The notes beneath the pieces were generated by a model. It did not search any database, had not been told where the DNA came from, and saw only the letters and a program-made list of their open reading frames with translations. Shown piece after piece: positions 50,061 to 61,194 of a stretch of DNA of 64,000 nt. This DNA is from Anagrus nilaparvatae. Taxonomy: Eukaryota > Arthropoda > Insecta > Hymenoptera > Mymaridae. Location of the stretch: assembly GCA_022575985.1 (NCBI GenBank), contig JAKSXM010000132.1, forward strand, positions 14,260,001 through 14,324,000, read 5' to 3'. Each line of letters begins with the position of its first letter. Positions within the stretch are counted from its first letter, which is position 1. A program made the position numbers and the translations under genes.

Positions 50061-52120
50061 GAACCCCATATTTCACCCCGTGATTTGAATTTTACATACG
50101 AAGGGCTTTTTTGTCATACTAAGCTCCTGATTGTCATGGTAGGAAACAGTATTTTTTTGTCCTAGATATGCAAAGTCCATATTCAGTTGGTTAGTAAAAA
50201 ATGCTCCTAGAAAATTTTGAAATCCTCTTCTAATTGCAAATATTTAAAACAAAAAACACTTTCAGAAAAAAAAAATTTATTCATTATACAAATCTTCAAA
50301 GTCATTATTGAATTTGTTTATTTTTCATTTTTACGGGCTATTATTTTATTGTATATAATATAGGTGTCCCTGTACTAACTATATGCAGAAACTATAATAT
50401 AGGCGTTTTTGTATTTGTAGATACAACCAAAAGAAAATTAAATAAACTTCCAATAAGCGATTAAATTTTGATTGCACAAAAGTATAAAAATATTTTATAT
50501 CCAATTTTAAAATAATATAAACACGTGTATATTAGGGTTCCGCAAATAATCAAAGTTCTGAACATATTAAAAAACATCGAGGTATATTTTTGAAGCTACT
50601 CAAAGCACTATCAGTAAGTTTCCTTATTTTTTTCACTGTGTACTAAAGACTTCTGGTAATTGAAATTTCAATATAATAGAAAAGTAACATTGGTTTTTAG
50701 CATATAAATCTCAAATGAAGGATTTTATAATAAAAATTTATTATACCAAATTTAAAGATCTTTTGAAAACGCGTGATTTAAGACCATTTAGAACTCGAAA
50801 TGTTGATTCGTTAATTTTTTATATATCATTTCCATAAACTTTTGTTAATAAATAGTAGGATAAGCAACTGACTAAAAACATACTCTATTTTAACCCCAAA
50901 ATATTTTTTTGAAAATTTTTCGATAAATAAAGTTAATAAATTATTTTTTTTCTTTAGGTTTATTTTTTTCAACTCATACTTATTTTTTTTTGTGTTCCAC
51001 TCGAATATGTACTGACGAATTGTAAAAAAACATCAATAAAATTGAATATAAACTATATACCATGCGTTCGAAAAAAGATATACGCTATGAAAATTTATTG
51101 AATCAAAGAGAAATTCGAAAATTAAATTTTGATTTGATTCCATTTAAAACTACGGAAATGGATGATTATTCAATAAAAGACAAAATAGTTTTACAATAAA
51201 AATTTTTCATTATTTTGTATACTATATAAAAATTGAACGTTTTTTTTTTGATTTTCTTAAACTTGAATAAAAATAAAAATAAAGTTTTCCCGGTTATTTT
51301 TTTACTTTTCTCAAAATATTGTAAAATAACTTTATAGATGAAAATGGTACACTGAAATCAGACTCAAATGGATTTACAGTGGAATAAAAATATATTCTTA
51401 ACACCAAATACTAGATTAAAACTTATACATATACTTGGTTTTGTGGGACTGGCAGATACTTTACAGTCGAATTATTTTGCATCTCTAAATTAAAATAGAG
51501 ATGTCTGCAAGCAGGTAAAACGTTGATCGATTAATACTCCAGTCAAAATACGGGTTTGGTTGTATAATTTCTGGCCACCACCATATTTGGTCTAGTTTAT
51601 AGGTTTTTCGGGTCGCTGATCACGAATAATAAGGTATTTTTTATGAAAAACTAGACCTTCACCCTTAAATTAGCCAAAACTACCCCTAAAAATGGCATTT
51701 TTGCTGCATTCACTGTACTCCTCTAAAATTTGGTCTAATGGGGTTATATGGGTCGCTAATCATTAATATTGAGGTATTTTCTATGAAAACTTGGATTATA
51801 AAGCAATCTTTCCATAATAGTATATTTTTATCCTAGGCCGCAAAAATAAAGATTGGCCCAGATTGCACGTAAATTGCAATCCAAAGATGGCAAACTGCGA
51901 TCTGTGACATTCTTTTTTTATGGCTGAGGGCAAAACATAATTTTTCATCGTCAGTGGCTAGAAAACAGTGTTTTCAAAACACGTATTTTTGAATCGCACC
52001 GAGGCCAGGAAATATGTTCTTTCTGGCCACTGATAAGAAAAATCAATTACGTAAATTTTATCTACTTTTTTAATAAATTAAAATAAAAATATTACTTTAT
52101 ATTTTTGTTTCAGATTTGTG
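50061..52120. other. Gene-free region with repeat relics
   Basis: No gene is recognised. About 51,580-52,050 holds pieces related to 22,150-22,330 (GGGTCGCTGATCA) and to the foldback near 40,480-40,980. Confidence 0.5.
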
Positions 52121-52319
52121 ATGGCTCTGATAAGAATAAAAGAATGCTTATTGTTACTTTTAATTTATGGCATAGATTTATGCAAATGTGCACATTGTGA
52201 ACAGAAATGGGATGATGTAAAAGCACCACATATTGTTGACCAATCGTATCAAATACATTTATTAAAAATTAATGACACAGATGAATATTATACTTATTTA
52301 CCAAATACTAAATATCAAA
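52121..52319 (+). CDS. First coding exon of an unrecognised secreted or membrane protein (partial)
   Basis: An ATG at 52121 lies 7 bases after a good 3' splice site (TTTTTGTTTCAG ending at 52113), so an untranslated exon probably lies upstream. It encodes 66 residues: a Lys/Arg-containing start, a hydrophobic core (CLLLLLIYGIDLCKC) like a signal peptide, then CEQKWDDVKAPHIVDQSYQ and a Tyr-rich end. It ends at a strong donor (A|GTAAGT at 52320), phase 1. The next exon would lie beyond two hAT-like insertions. A candidate is 55315-55418, which opens after TTTCAG, is in the right phase, and reads SHSRTYGCFKFENF and then HIIVKNL, ending at ATA|GTAAAT. I do not recognise the family. The join is speculative. 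Confidence 0.5.
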
Positions 52320-52660
52320 GTAAGTTTTTCATATTTTATTTTATTATGTATGTTACGCTCCATTTGAGGAATGGGTCATTCCGTGGAATGAGACGGTGAT
52401 CTGTCCATTCTGTGGAATGGGACATCAAATCCTATTCTCATTCCCCAATAAGGAATAATTCGTAAATTTTAATAATAGAAAAATGGATTACTTATGATTT
52501 TTTGGACCGTTACGAAGAAAAATACGTTGGTAACGCTGGTACTACATAAAATTTTAAAATCTAAAATAAAATAACTGATGTGTGATCAGAATCTGTTCCC
52601 CGATTTATTCTCATTTTGATTAGCCGCGCTGATTTTGCCATGCGCGTAATTTATATTTTT

Positions 52661-53751
52661 TAGGGGTGTGCGGTTCCCCGACCCGAAGCTTCGGGACGGT
52701 CCTGGATTTTTTCGGGTCGGGTCGGGTCGGTCTTCGGGTATTCCCGAAAAGTTTCCGAGGTTCGAAGGTACAGTTTTTTCATCTCAAATTTCCCTGGCAT
52801 TATGATTACATGAATCTTATGCCGGGAATTTTTCGTTCACACTTAAAGAACATGAAAAATAGTAAAAAAAAAGCTTACTGGAAGAAAAAAAGAACAACCG
52901 AGATTTTTTTTCGGTTGTTTTCAAAATTGAACAAAAAAAAACAACCGAGATTTTTTATCAATACCTATGAGTAATTATTTATTTTTTCATGTAAATTAAA
53001 CAAGGAAATAAATAATTTGCACTCTTTTTGACATTTATACTTGGTATACTTACTGTTTTAAATTTGTCATTTTCTTAAAAAATAGTAATTGATCCCAATT
53101 TATATTTTTAGAAAAATAATAATAATAAACTAATTAATTTGTATTCAAGATACTATTTTTCTAAGTACTGATCGTGGTACTGATACTTGACTTAACTTAA
53201 AAAATAATTATACAAAAGGTGTGTCAAAATTTTTTCTTTTGCTTCGTATTGACATACCTTTTATACCAAGTCTCAGTGCTTAGAAAAATAGTATCTTAAA
53301 TAAAAATTAATAAGTTTTTTATTATTATTTTTCTAAAAATATAAATTGGGATCAATTACTATTTTTTAAGAAAATGGCAAATTTAAAACAGTAATTATAC
53401 CCAGTATAAGTGTTAAAAAGAGTGAAAATTATTTATTTCTTTGTTTAATTTACATTAAAAAATAAATAATTACTTAGTATAGGTAATAAAAATTATAATT
53501 TTTTTCTAGTAAGCTTTTTTTTACTATTTTTCATCATTTTTAAGCGTGAACGAAAAATTCCCGGCATAAGATTCATGTAATCATAATGCCGGGGAAATTT
53601 GACGAAAAAAGTTTTTTTGACGAAAAAACTGTACCTTCGGACCTCGGAAACTTTTCGGGAATACCCGAAGACCGACCCGACCCGACCCGAAAAAATCCAG
53701 GACCGTCTCGAAGCTCGGGTACCGGAGAATTCGGCAAACCGCACACCCCTA
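52661..53751. mobile_element. hAT-like foldback element 1, 1.09 kb
   Basis: The ends are TAGGGGTGTGCGG and CCGCACACCCCTA, with ATATTTTT on both sides (52653-52660 and 53752-53759). Each half carries a GC-rich block with repeated GGGTC/GACCC and the sequence GGTCCTGGATTTTTTCGGG. The interior holds short hairpins with AACAACCGAG. No transposase is present. Its overall content is the reverse complement of element 2 at 54094-55233. Confidence 0.88.
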
Positions 53752-54093
53752 ATATTTTTTATTGGCTAGCATTATAAAATTCAAGAAGTTCTTTGGTCAC
53801 ATACTTTTCCTATATGAATATTAAATTTAAACGTATAAAGCAAAATTATTTTACATATCTAGAGAAAAAACCCTATTTTCCATCCTAGGGAGACGGCTTT
53901 TTTGCCCATTATATGTAAAACTATGTTTTAAATTACGGGACATAATATTTGGTTCGACTTTTGCATGCTGTCTGTACTTGCTTGTTGTGCTCACTCGTGC
54001 ATAAAAATGTATGCCAAGTCAAAACAAATATTTTGCCCCCTTGTTTAAAAAATAACTATTTATGCACTTTCATAAAATTATATATATATGTAC

Positions 54094-55233
54094 TAGGGGT
54101 GTGCGGTTTGCCGAATTCTCCGGTACCCGAGCTTCGAGACGGTCCTGGATTTTTTCGGGTCGGGTCGGGTCGGTCTTCGGGTATTCCCGAAAAGTTTCCG
54201 AGGTCCGAAGGTACAGTTTTTTCGTCAAAAAAACTTTTTTCGTCAAATTTCCCCGGCATTATGATTACATGAATCTTATGCCGGGAATTTTTCGTTCACG
54301 CTTAAAAATGATGAAAAATAGTAAAAAAAAGCTTACTAGAAAAAAATTATAATTTTTATTACCTATACTAAGTAATTATTTATTTTTTAATGTAAATTAA
54401 ACAAAGAAATAAATAATTTTCACTCTTTTTAACACTTATACTGGGTATAATTACTGTTTTAAATTTGCCATTTTCTTAAAAAATAGTAATTGATCCCAAT
54501 TTATATTTTTAGAAAAATAATAATAAAAAACTTATTAATTTTTATTTAAGATACTATTTTTCTAAGCACTGAGACTTGGTATAAAAGGTATGTCAATACG
54601 AAGCAAAAGAAAAAATTTTGACACACCTTTTGTATAATTATTTTTTAAGTTAAGTCAAGTATCAGTACCACGATCAGTACTTAGAAAAATAGTATCTTGA
54701 ATACAAATTAATTAGTTTATTATTATTATTTTTCTAAAAATATAAATTGGGATCAATTACTATTTTTTAAGAAAATGACAAATTTAAAACAGTAAGTATA
54801 CCAAGTATAAATGTCAAAAAGAGTGCAAATTATTTATTTCCTTGTTTAATTTACATGAAAAAATAAATAATTACTCATAGGTATTGATAAAATATCTCGG
54901 TTGTTTTTTTTTTCAATTTTGAAAACAGCCGAAAAAAAATCTCGGTTGTTTTTTTTTGGTTCCATTTTCAAAACAACCGTGAAAAATCTCGGTTGTTCTT
55001 TTTTTTCTTCTAGTAAGCTTTTTTTTACTATTTTTCATGTTCTTTAAGTGTGAACGAAAAATTCCCGGCGTAAGATTCATGTAATCATAATGCCAGGGAA
55101 ATTTAAGATGAAAAAACTGTACTTTGAACCTCGGAAACTTTTCGGGAATACCCGAAGACCGACCCGACCCGACCCGACCCGAAAAAATCCAGGACCGTCC
55201 CGTAGCTTCGGGTCAGGAAACCGCACACCCCTA
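54094..55233. mobile_element. hAT-like foldback element 2, 1.14 kb
   Basis: It has the same ends as element 1 and a different perfect 8-base target duplication, ATATGTAC (54086-54093 and 55234-55241), so it is an independent insertion. It lies about 340 bases from element 1 in the opposite orientation. Pairing of the two would form a cruciform more than 1 kb long. No transposase is present. Confidence 0.9.
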
Positions 55234-55418
55234 ATATGTACGGTGTAAAAAAATACTTTTAAGAATTTACACAATTTTTGCTAGTCACCTGACTATATGA
55301 AAATTTGATTTCAGTTTCGCATTCTCGAACTTATGGATGTTTTAAATTTGAAAATTTCAGCACATTATATATCCATATCATTGTAAAAAATCTTGCCCAG
55401 ATATTTACAATCAAAATA

Positions 55419-57412
55419 GTAAATTTAATTAGCGACTTTCAGAAGTGTATGTAGCTAAACAGGAATTAAAAAACAAATTCAGTATATTAAAGGCCTACTG
55501 TAACTGTTATAATTTTAATTTAAACTTCAAATTTCAAGCTTTAATTTCTAAAATTATATTTCTATTTTTTTCCTTACAATTTTAATTTTTTTAACCAATT
55601 TTTTTGACACTTGAGCAAGTTTTGGTTACCTAAATATTTTATAGTGTAAAATTACCGTTTAAAACACTTAGTACTACCTCAATCTTCAAAAATCCACAAG
55701 AGGGAATCATGTTTCTATAAAACAAAAGACTATTATTATTCCTTTCAAAGGAACTACACATTTCAAAGTTTAATAAACTTAAAATATTTACTGTTTTTTT
55801 TTTCAAAATTATTGCTAAAAATTATAGATACACAAAATAAATAGTTAAAAGGCTTTTGAATGGATTTTCAATCCTTTATTTTATTAAGGCTGAAATAAGA
55901 TAAAAATAACTTTATTTAATTGGGAAGTCACATTTTCTATAAGGAAATTAATATATGGACTTAAAAAGGGGGTATTCAAGCACGTTCAAGCATGCCTTCA
56001 AAAGTAGATGGGGTTAAATGATACAATATTTTGAGATAAAATAGTCTCCTATAAAACTTTGGCTAATTTGGTTACCCAGGCATAGAGAAATACAAATAAA
56101 TAATGTCTCCTAAAGATTTGAAATTTTCATAAAACCGTCAATTTTTCATCCATTTAAAAAACTGGCTATAAAAATTATCTAAAATTTACTTACATTAAAT
56201 AAATAGCCTATTAGTAATAAGAATTCCTTTCCGTCAAGATATTCAAAATTTACTTTGGAAAACTCCATATATTCTAAATACATAACTTTTAATGTAGATT
56301 TCATACACGTTAAGTACCTACTTTTGGCAATATAATAACTTTGAAAAATATAATCTGAATGGCTCGATGAATTCGTGAACATTATCGTAAAATATAATAT
56401 TGGTATATATATGTAGAACTTTGCATTATATGAATGATGTACACCTATACTAACATAAAAGTATTTGTTGGAGTGAAATTTTTGAAAGATAAATCCTTTA
56501 GAAAATCACTATGATAAATTGTATTTTCGTGCTGCGAATTTTTGGTACTTTCTATATAAAAATAAAATTTTTTTTCTTTACTCTACTTTCTTGTTGATGG
56601 CATACTTAAAAACTTGTTTTATTAGTAAAAAAAAAAGGTAAAAATTAACTAAATTTTTCTTTTTAAATAAATTTTAAAAAATAATTGTAGATCATATTTT
56701 AATACTCAAAATGCAATAAATTAAAATTATAAATATTTTAAAAAAAAAAGTGTAAAAGAAATTATTAAGTTTTTAGCAAACATCTTTTTTTTTATGAGAA
56801 ACAGACGATCTGTTATTCAAGTGTTTTAAACTTTTAAGTCGATTATGTAAAACACGACCTGAAAGAATATTTAGAACAAGTAGTTAATCGAGCTAATTTT
56901 TTTTGATGTTTTAATAAATTTTTGAAATTATTCACACTATCTATAAATCGATTATTTATTTTGTATAGTGTATATATTTTTAGGCACGATCACCTTATGT
57001 ACGCAATACATAGATGAAATCGTGCCTTATACTTTTGTCAGGTCAAATAAAAACAGAAAAGTCTTTTAATTATCCTCAAAATTGTCCAATTCGTGGAGAA
57101 TTGTCCGTCCCCAGGTCATTTTGATGCCTCTACATGCTTATATTGCCTTGACGTGTGTAGGGATTATGTACTCATGATCTCAGAAACTACTCGATGATTT
57201 AAAAATCCTCTGAACTAATTTTTTTTAAATCAGATCTAGTTTCAGGGTTTCCAATCTGAAATAATTTCATCCAGTCCTTGCAGAGAAATATCGGAAATAC
57301 CGATTTTAAACATCAAAAAATTAAGGTAGAAATGATAAAAATGGTAAAATATCAGGAACAAATCGACAAAACAAAACAAAAATTAGTATAAAATTTTTCA
57401 AATTGTATATTT
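55419..57412. other. Gene-free region
   Basis: No supported gene. A minus-strand ORF at 56179-56382 has no family features. Confidence 0.5.
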
Positions 57413-57504
57413 ACCCGAATAGAATCTGAAGTATGGGTTGATCTGGCCCAGATATGGCCCTGATCTGGGCCGGATCAGCCCATACTTCAGATTCTATTCG
57501 GGTA
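57413..57504. repeat. Near-perfect 92-base hairpin
   Basis: TACCCGAATAGAATCTGAAG on the left pairs exactly with CTTCAGATTCTATTCGGGTA on the right. Pairing continues through TATGGG, TGATC and GGCCCAGAT with single mismatches to a short loop around ATGGCC. It is GC-richer than its surroundings. It could be a tiny foldback element or a structured RNA; the sequence alone does not decide. Confidence 0.8.
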
Positions 57505-57839
57505 GTTATGCCTCCTCCAGTTTGGCTAAATTTCATTCATTTTTTGTCGAGTAATCACAAACTTTCTTAGATTTACAAAAAAAAATAGAATTTTTTCGAA
57601 AAATTAGTGAATTTTCAAAAAATTTTGTGAAAATTCGATAAAAATTCACAACTATTTTTCGGAAATTTACAACTATTTTTTTTAAATTTTCGAAAAAAAA
57701 ATTATTAATTATCAATTTTTCTTACGAATTCCCAAAAAAAAATCGAGAATACTCGAATTTTTTGTTAAAATACTAAATTTAGTAAATATAAGTAGATAAG
57801 GTATGGGGCCACGAGATATTGTCGGTAAAGTAGATTCCT

Positions 57840-58765
57840 ACCTTACCGACAGTCGATAACTGACCTAACCTAAGATTTTTTGATGTTCCCAACCTAACCT
57901 AAGTACCGACTGCGGCAATCTACTTTACCGACCGGTATGCGTGCCCTTAATTGGTCAACCTAACCTAAAAGTTATTGTGACCTAACCTAACTGACCCAAC
58001 CTAAGATTTATTGGTGTTCCCAACCTAACCTAAGTACCGACGGCGGGAATCTACTTTACCGACCGGTGCCCTTACATGGTCAACCTAACCTAAAAGTTTT
58101 TGTATTTCCTGACCTAACCTAACCTAACCTAACCTAACCTAACCTAAGTTTTGACCCAGTGTGGGCCATATGCGTGCCCTTAAATGGTCAACCTAACCTA
58201 AAAGTTTTGGTCTTTCCTGACCTAAACTAAGGTTGACCCCAGAGTGGGCCGTTGAGGTAGCCATTGAGGGAGCCTTCGACGTGAACCCAGAGTGGGCCTC
58301 AGAGGCAACCCTTGACGGGGCCCCTGAGTGAGCCATATGCGTTGGCTGGTCAACCTAACCTAAAAGTTTTGGTCTTTCCTGACCTAAACTAAGGTTGGCC
58401 TCAGAGTGGGCCATCGAGGCAGCCATTGAGGGAGCCTTCGACGTGAACTTTGACGGGGGCCCCTGAGTGAGCCGCTAAAGAGTCTAAGATTAAAGCCGAC
58501 TGTGGGAATCTACTTTACCGACCGATATGCGTTGGCTGTCCAACCTAACCTAAAAGTATTGGAGTTTCCTGACCTAAACTAAGGTTGGACCCAGTGTGGG
58601 CCTTATGCGTTGGCTGGTAAACCTAACCTAAAAGTTTTGGTCTTTCCAGACCTAAACTAAGGTTGGCCCCAGAGTGGGTCATTGAGGCAGCCGTTTAGGG
58701 AGCCTTCGACAGGAACCCAGAGTGGGCCCCTGAGTGAGCCACCAAAGAGTCTAAGATTAAGTACT
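57840..58765. repeat. AACCT (TTAGG-type) repeats mixed with GC-rich repeat
   Basis: AACCTAACCT motifs occur in many short runs, the longest at about 58,112-58,146. They alternate with longer units such as GGAATCTACTTTACCGACCG, CTAACCTAAAAGTTTTGGT and CAGAGTGGGCC/GAGGGAGCCTTCGACGTGAA. TTAGG is the ancestral insect telomere motif. This block is internal in the window, so it is an interstitial or subtelomere-like array. Base composition is far richer in G and C than the neighbours. No ORF is supported. Confidence 0.8.
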
Positions 58766-58834
58766 TGGAAGTTTGTGGATTTGGATATGGGATAGGTTTT
58801 AATAAATAAGAAATTTTATTTTTACAAAAAATAT

Positions 58835-58869
<35 letters not shown>

Positions 58870-59478
58870 CTTAATTAAACATAGATTCTATATTCCGGAA
58901 CCTAGTCAAAGACGCGAAATTTAAAATTAAGTATTTTTTAAAAATTCAATATTTTGGCTCGAAATTCAAATTTTAAAATTAAAATTATTAATAAAAATTA
59001 ATATATATAATTAATGTATTATGTTGAAAAAAGGCGGGAAATTTAAAAATTATCATTTTTCAAAAATTTAATTTTTGGAGCGAAATTCAAATTTTAAATT
59101 AAAACATTGAGTCTTCAGAAATCCATTCAGGGGTTGTTAAAAATACTTTGATATTCACTCATATTTATACCTTCGGAAAGTCATTTCACTTGCGAGAAAC
59201 ATTTTTAAAATTTATTAAAATTTATATAATATGTTGAAAAAGGCGCGAAATTTAAAATTTAGTATTTTTTAAAAATTTATATTTTGGCGCGAATTTCAAA
59301 TTTCTAAATTAACGTTTTATATATCATTAAAAAAAGGGTGGAAAAAATTCAATATTTAATATTTTTGAAATTTTGTGTTGTAGCTGGAAATGTTAAAGTA
59401 AAAATGATTAGGATTCATTTTTGGGATAATAAAAAGGCGGGAATATTTAAAAAAAAACAAATTTAAAATTTATTTCTT
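58766..59478. other. Gene-free; ATTT microsatellite at about 58,832-58,868
   Basis: An (ATTT)n run of about nine units lies near the start. Then come several loosely repeated stretches with GGCG(G/C)GAA(A/T)TTTAAAAAT, a decayed dispersed or tandem repeat. No gene is seen. Confidence 0.6.
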
Positions 59479-59560
59479 ACATTACACATTATACATTATA
59501 CATTATACATTATACATTTTACATTATACATTATACATTATACATTATACATTATACATG
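59475..59560. repeat. CATTATA/ACATTAT heptamer microsatellite
   Basis: The 7-base unit ACATTAT is repeated about ten times with few changes. The array directly touches the end of the 98-codon minus-strand gene, whose stop codon lies inside the array. Confidence 0.85.
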
Positions 59561-59848
59561 CTTGAATTGTATTTCATTGTATCTTCCTCCTATAAATGTC
59601 AAGTATACGCTTCCTTCTTTTATCGATTTTTCAAGATCCTCGTATTGTTGTTTATTTGATAATACCTTGGATACCCTTTCTGGTAGAAATACTGCAAACT
59701 CATCCTTGAGTTCAGCGACCACCCGGAATCCATATTTTGTCTTAGCTACCCTGATTTTGGTTATCTTGTAGTTTTCACCAGGAGTCAACGTTTCCAATTT
59801 GACGGTAGGCAAGAACCTGGCTGCTGCGTTTAGTATTTCCAAATCCAT
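59552..59848 (-). CDS. Small single-exon protein, 98 aa, unrecognised
   Basis: The open frame starts MDLEILNAAARFLPTVKLE and has no introns. Residues 15-60 (LKTL-like start, YKITKIRVAKTKYGFRVV, then FAVFLPERV) read as alternating beta strands, and a helix and a final strand follow. This pattern is reminiscent of small OB-fold, nucleic-acid-binding proteins; that is inference. I believe similar short proteins recur in arthropod genomes but cannot name the family. The last residues (KHV) and the stop come from a heptamer microsatellite. A TATAAAAG box on the minus strand at 59925-59918 lies 77 bases before the ATG. It shares its upstream region, with two heat-shock elements, with the divergent 180-codon gene. 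Confidence 0.75.
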   Translation of the reverse strand: MDLEILNAAARFLPTVKLETLTPGENYKITKIRVAKTKYGFRVVAELKDEFAVFLPERVSKVLSNKQQYEDLEKSIKEGSVYLTFIGGRYNEIQFKHV

Positions 59849-60063
59849 TGTAGAGAAGCTGAAGTTACTTCGAGCTCGTCCAAGAGTAAAATAATAATTT
59901 TTTCTCTGGGGACCTCTCTTTTATAATTTAGTCTAACAGTAGTAGTGGTGGGGAACATGGTTTTTGAAGCTAAATCTTAAGAGAGTTAGAGATAGAGGTA
60001 AACATAAATAGAAAAAATTCTTAGAAGTTCTTAAAAATTCCTGTTGAAACTTGCAAAAACTCG

Positions 60064-60076
60064 TTCTGGAACATTC
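60064..60076. promoter_or_regulatory. Heat-shock element 1 (TTCnnGAAnnTTC)
   Basis: The sequence TTCTGGAACATTC consists of three perfect contiguous inverted 5-base units, the consensus binding site of a heat-shock factor trimer. It is about 120 bases before the predicted start of the plus-strand transcript. Confidence 0.8.
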
Positions 60077-60107
60077 TTGTTTGTACTAAAAAGATTTCCT
60101 CGAAAGG

Positions 60108-60120
60108 TTCCAGAAAATTC
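60108..60120. promoter_or_regulatory. Heat-shock element 2 (TTCnnGAAnnTTC)
   Basis: TTCCAGAAAATTC is a second perfect three-unit site, 44 bases from the first. A further GAA at 60102 lies one base off register. It is about 75 bases before the predicted transcript start, the usual position of a proximal element. Confidence 0.8.
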
Positions 60121-60161
60121 TTGTTTATACTTGTTTTGAAAAGTGGGCGGGGCTTACGTGC

Positions 60162-60195
60162 ATATAAAGAAGTACGAACGGTCCGGAAAATCAGT
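60162..60195 (+). promoter_or_regulatory. TATA box and TCAGT initiator
   Basis: ATATAAAG starts at 60162 and TCAGT lies at 60191-60195, about 30 bases later. This is the standard arthropod core-promoter spacing. It predicts an 80-base 5' leader before the ATG at 60273. Confidence 0.85.
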
Positions 60196-60272
60196 ATCAA
60201 ACAAAATTTTGCTGTTGTTGGATGAAAGTGAACGTCTTGTTAGAACTTTAGTCTTAACTTAAGTCTAAAAAG

Positions 60273-60815
60273 ATGTCGATTTACATAAATTATCCTCCAG
60301 ACGTAAAAGTAAATGTTCGTTTAGAATGTGATGCAGCCTACCCGTGCTGTTCGAAACTTAAAAGATTCTCAGTTACTGAAAATTTTTATTTTTATCCGTT
60401 TGAAATGTTGAAAAAATGTGTAAATGTATACGTATACGTATATATTTCGGACGATGTATATTCTTCAGATTTAGATTACTTTAATTTTGAGCTAAAAGAT
60501 AAATGGAGTTTTGATGACAGACACGTAAATCTTTGTATCGAAAGAAGAAATAAGATGGAGAACGAAAAAATCCTGGTAGAATATCACAATCATGATTCAA
60601 CAAAATATTACGAATTCGATGAGAACACTTGGAATTCGATAGCTAACTTGCTTCTTCTACATGATACGCAATATGATGAATTTAATATAGAAATTTGCAG
60701 AAACAAAAAACCAGAAATAAGTTCTTATGATAAATTAGTTAAAGATGAATCAGGTTCTGATGATAATGAAGATGAAGACGAAGACGAAGGAAGAGATGAA
60801 GTTGATTTAAAATAA
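60273..60815 (+). CDS. Acidic-tailed single-exon protein, 180 aa, unrecognised
   Basis: The intronless frame starts at the first ATG after the predicted transcript start. The N-terminal half is beta-strand-like with several cysteines (residues about 19-26, DAAYPCCS) and many Tyr and Val. The middle has conserved-looking polar segments (FELKDKWSFDDRHVNLCIE, then YYEFDENTW). The C-terminus is a long run of Asp, Glu and Gly (GSDDNEDEDEDEGRDEVD) ending in DLK. Acidic tails of this type occur in chaperones and histone-binding proteins. Together with the heat-shock promoter this suggests a stress role, but no family is recognised. A degraded copy of its 3' end is found at 61195-61330, so it belongs to a small local family. 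No signal peptide or membrane segment is seen. Confidence 0.75.
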   Translation: MSIYINYPPDVKVNVRLECDAAYPCCSKLKRFSVTENFYFYPFEMLKKCVNVYVYVYISDDVYSSDLDYFNFELKDKWSFDDRHVNLCIERRNKMENEKILVEYHNHDSTKYYEFDENTWNSIANLLLLHDTQYDEFNIEICRNKKPEISSYDKLVKDESGSDDNEDEDEDEGRDEVDLK

Positions 60816-61194
60816 ATTATAATATTTTGTAATTTTTTTCCGTCAAATAAATTTAATTTAAACAAATTTTTATACTTCCTTTCTTCTTGATAAACCTTCT
60901 TCTTTTTCTGCTTTCCCTCATTAATAATAACAATAATAATAAATAATTTTATGATACAAGGTATATTAAATAATGAGACAATTTAAATTTATTTAATTTA
61001 ATGAAATCAATAGAATAATAAGATTTAGCTTCAATTTTTTCTCTAAATATTACAATATTAAATTTATTAAATTGCTTATTATTAAATATTTTTTACAATT
61101 ACTAAGATTCCAAGTAAAGTCTGTAAATTTATACAATAAATCTTTTTTACATTCAACTACGATTTTTTGATTTTTAACTCGTTTTTCAACTCAT

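Larger units (their letters stand above)
59849..60272. promoter_or_regulatory. Divergent promoter region with heat-shock elements
   Basis: Between the two divergent genes lie two perfect three-unit heat-shock elements (60064-60076 and 60108-60120), a GC box (GGGCGG, 60146-60151), a TATA box and initiator for the plus-strand gene (60162-60195), and a TATA box for the minus-strand gene (59918-59925). A looser TTC/GAA cluster is at 60018-60040. This arrangement matches promoters bound by heat-shock factor, so both genes may be stress-induced. Confidence 0.75.

Noticed and set aside
52666..55274. ORFs with GSGRVGLRVF or DRPDPTRKNPG peptides
   Set aside because: They are translations of the GC-rich ends of the hAT-like elements, in several frames and both strands.
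57840..58765. A true chromosome end
   Set aside because: The AACCT runs are short, interrupted and followed by several kilobases of ordinary sequence with genes.
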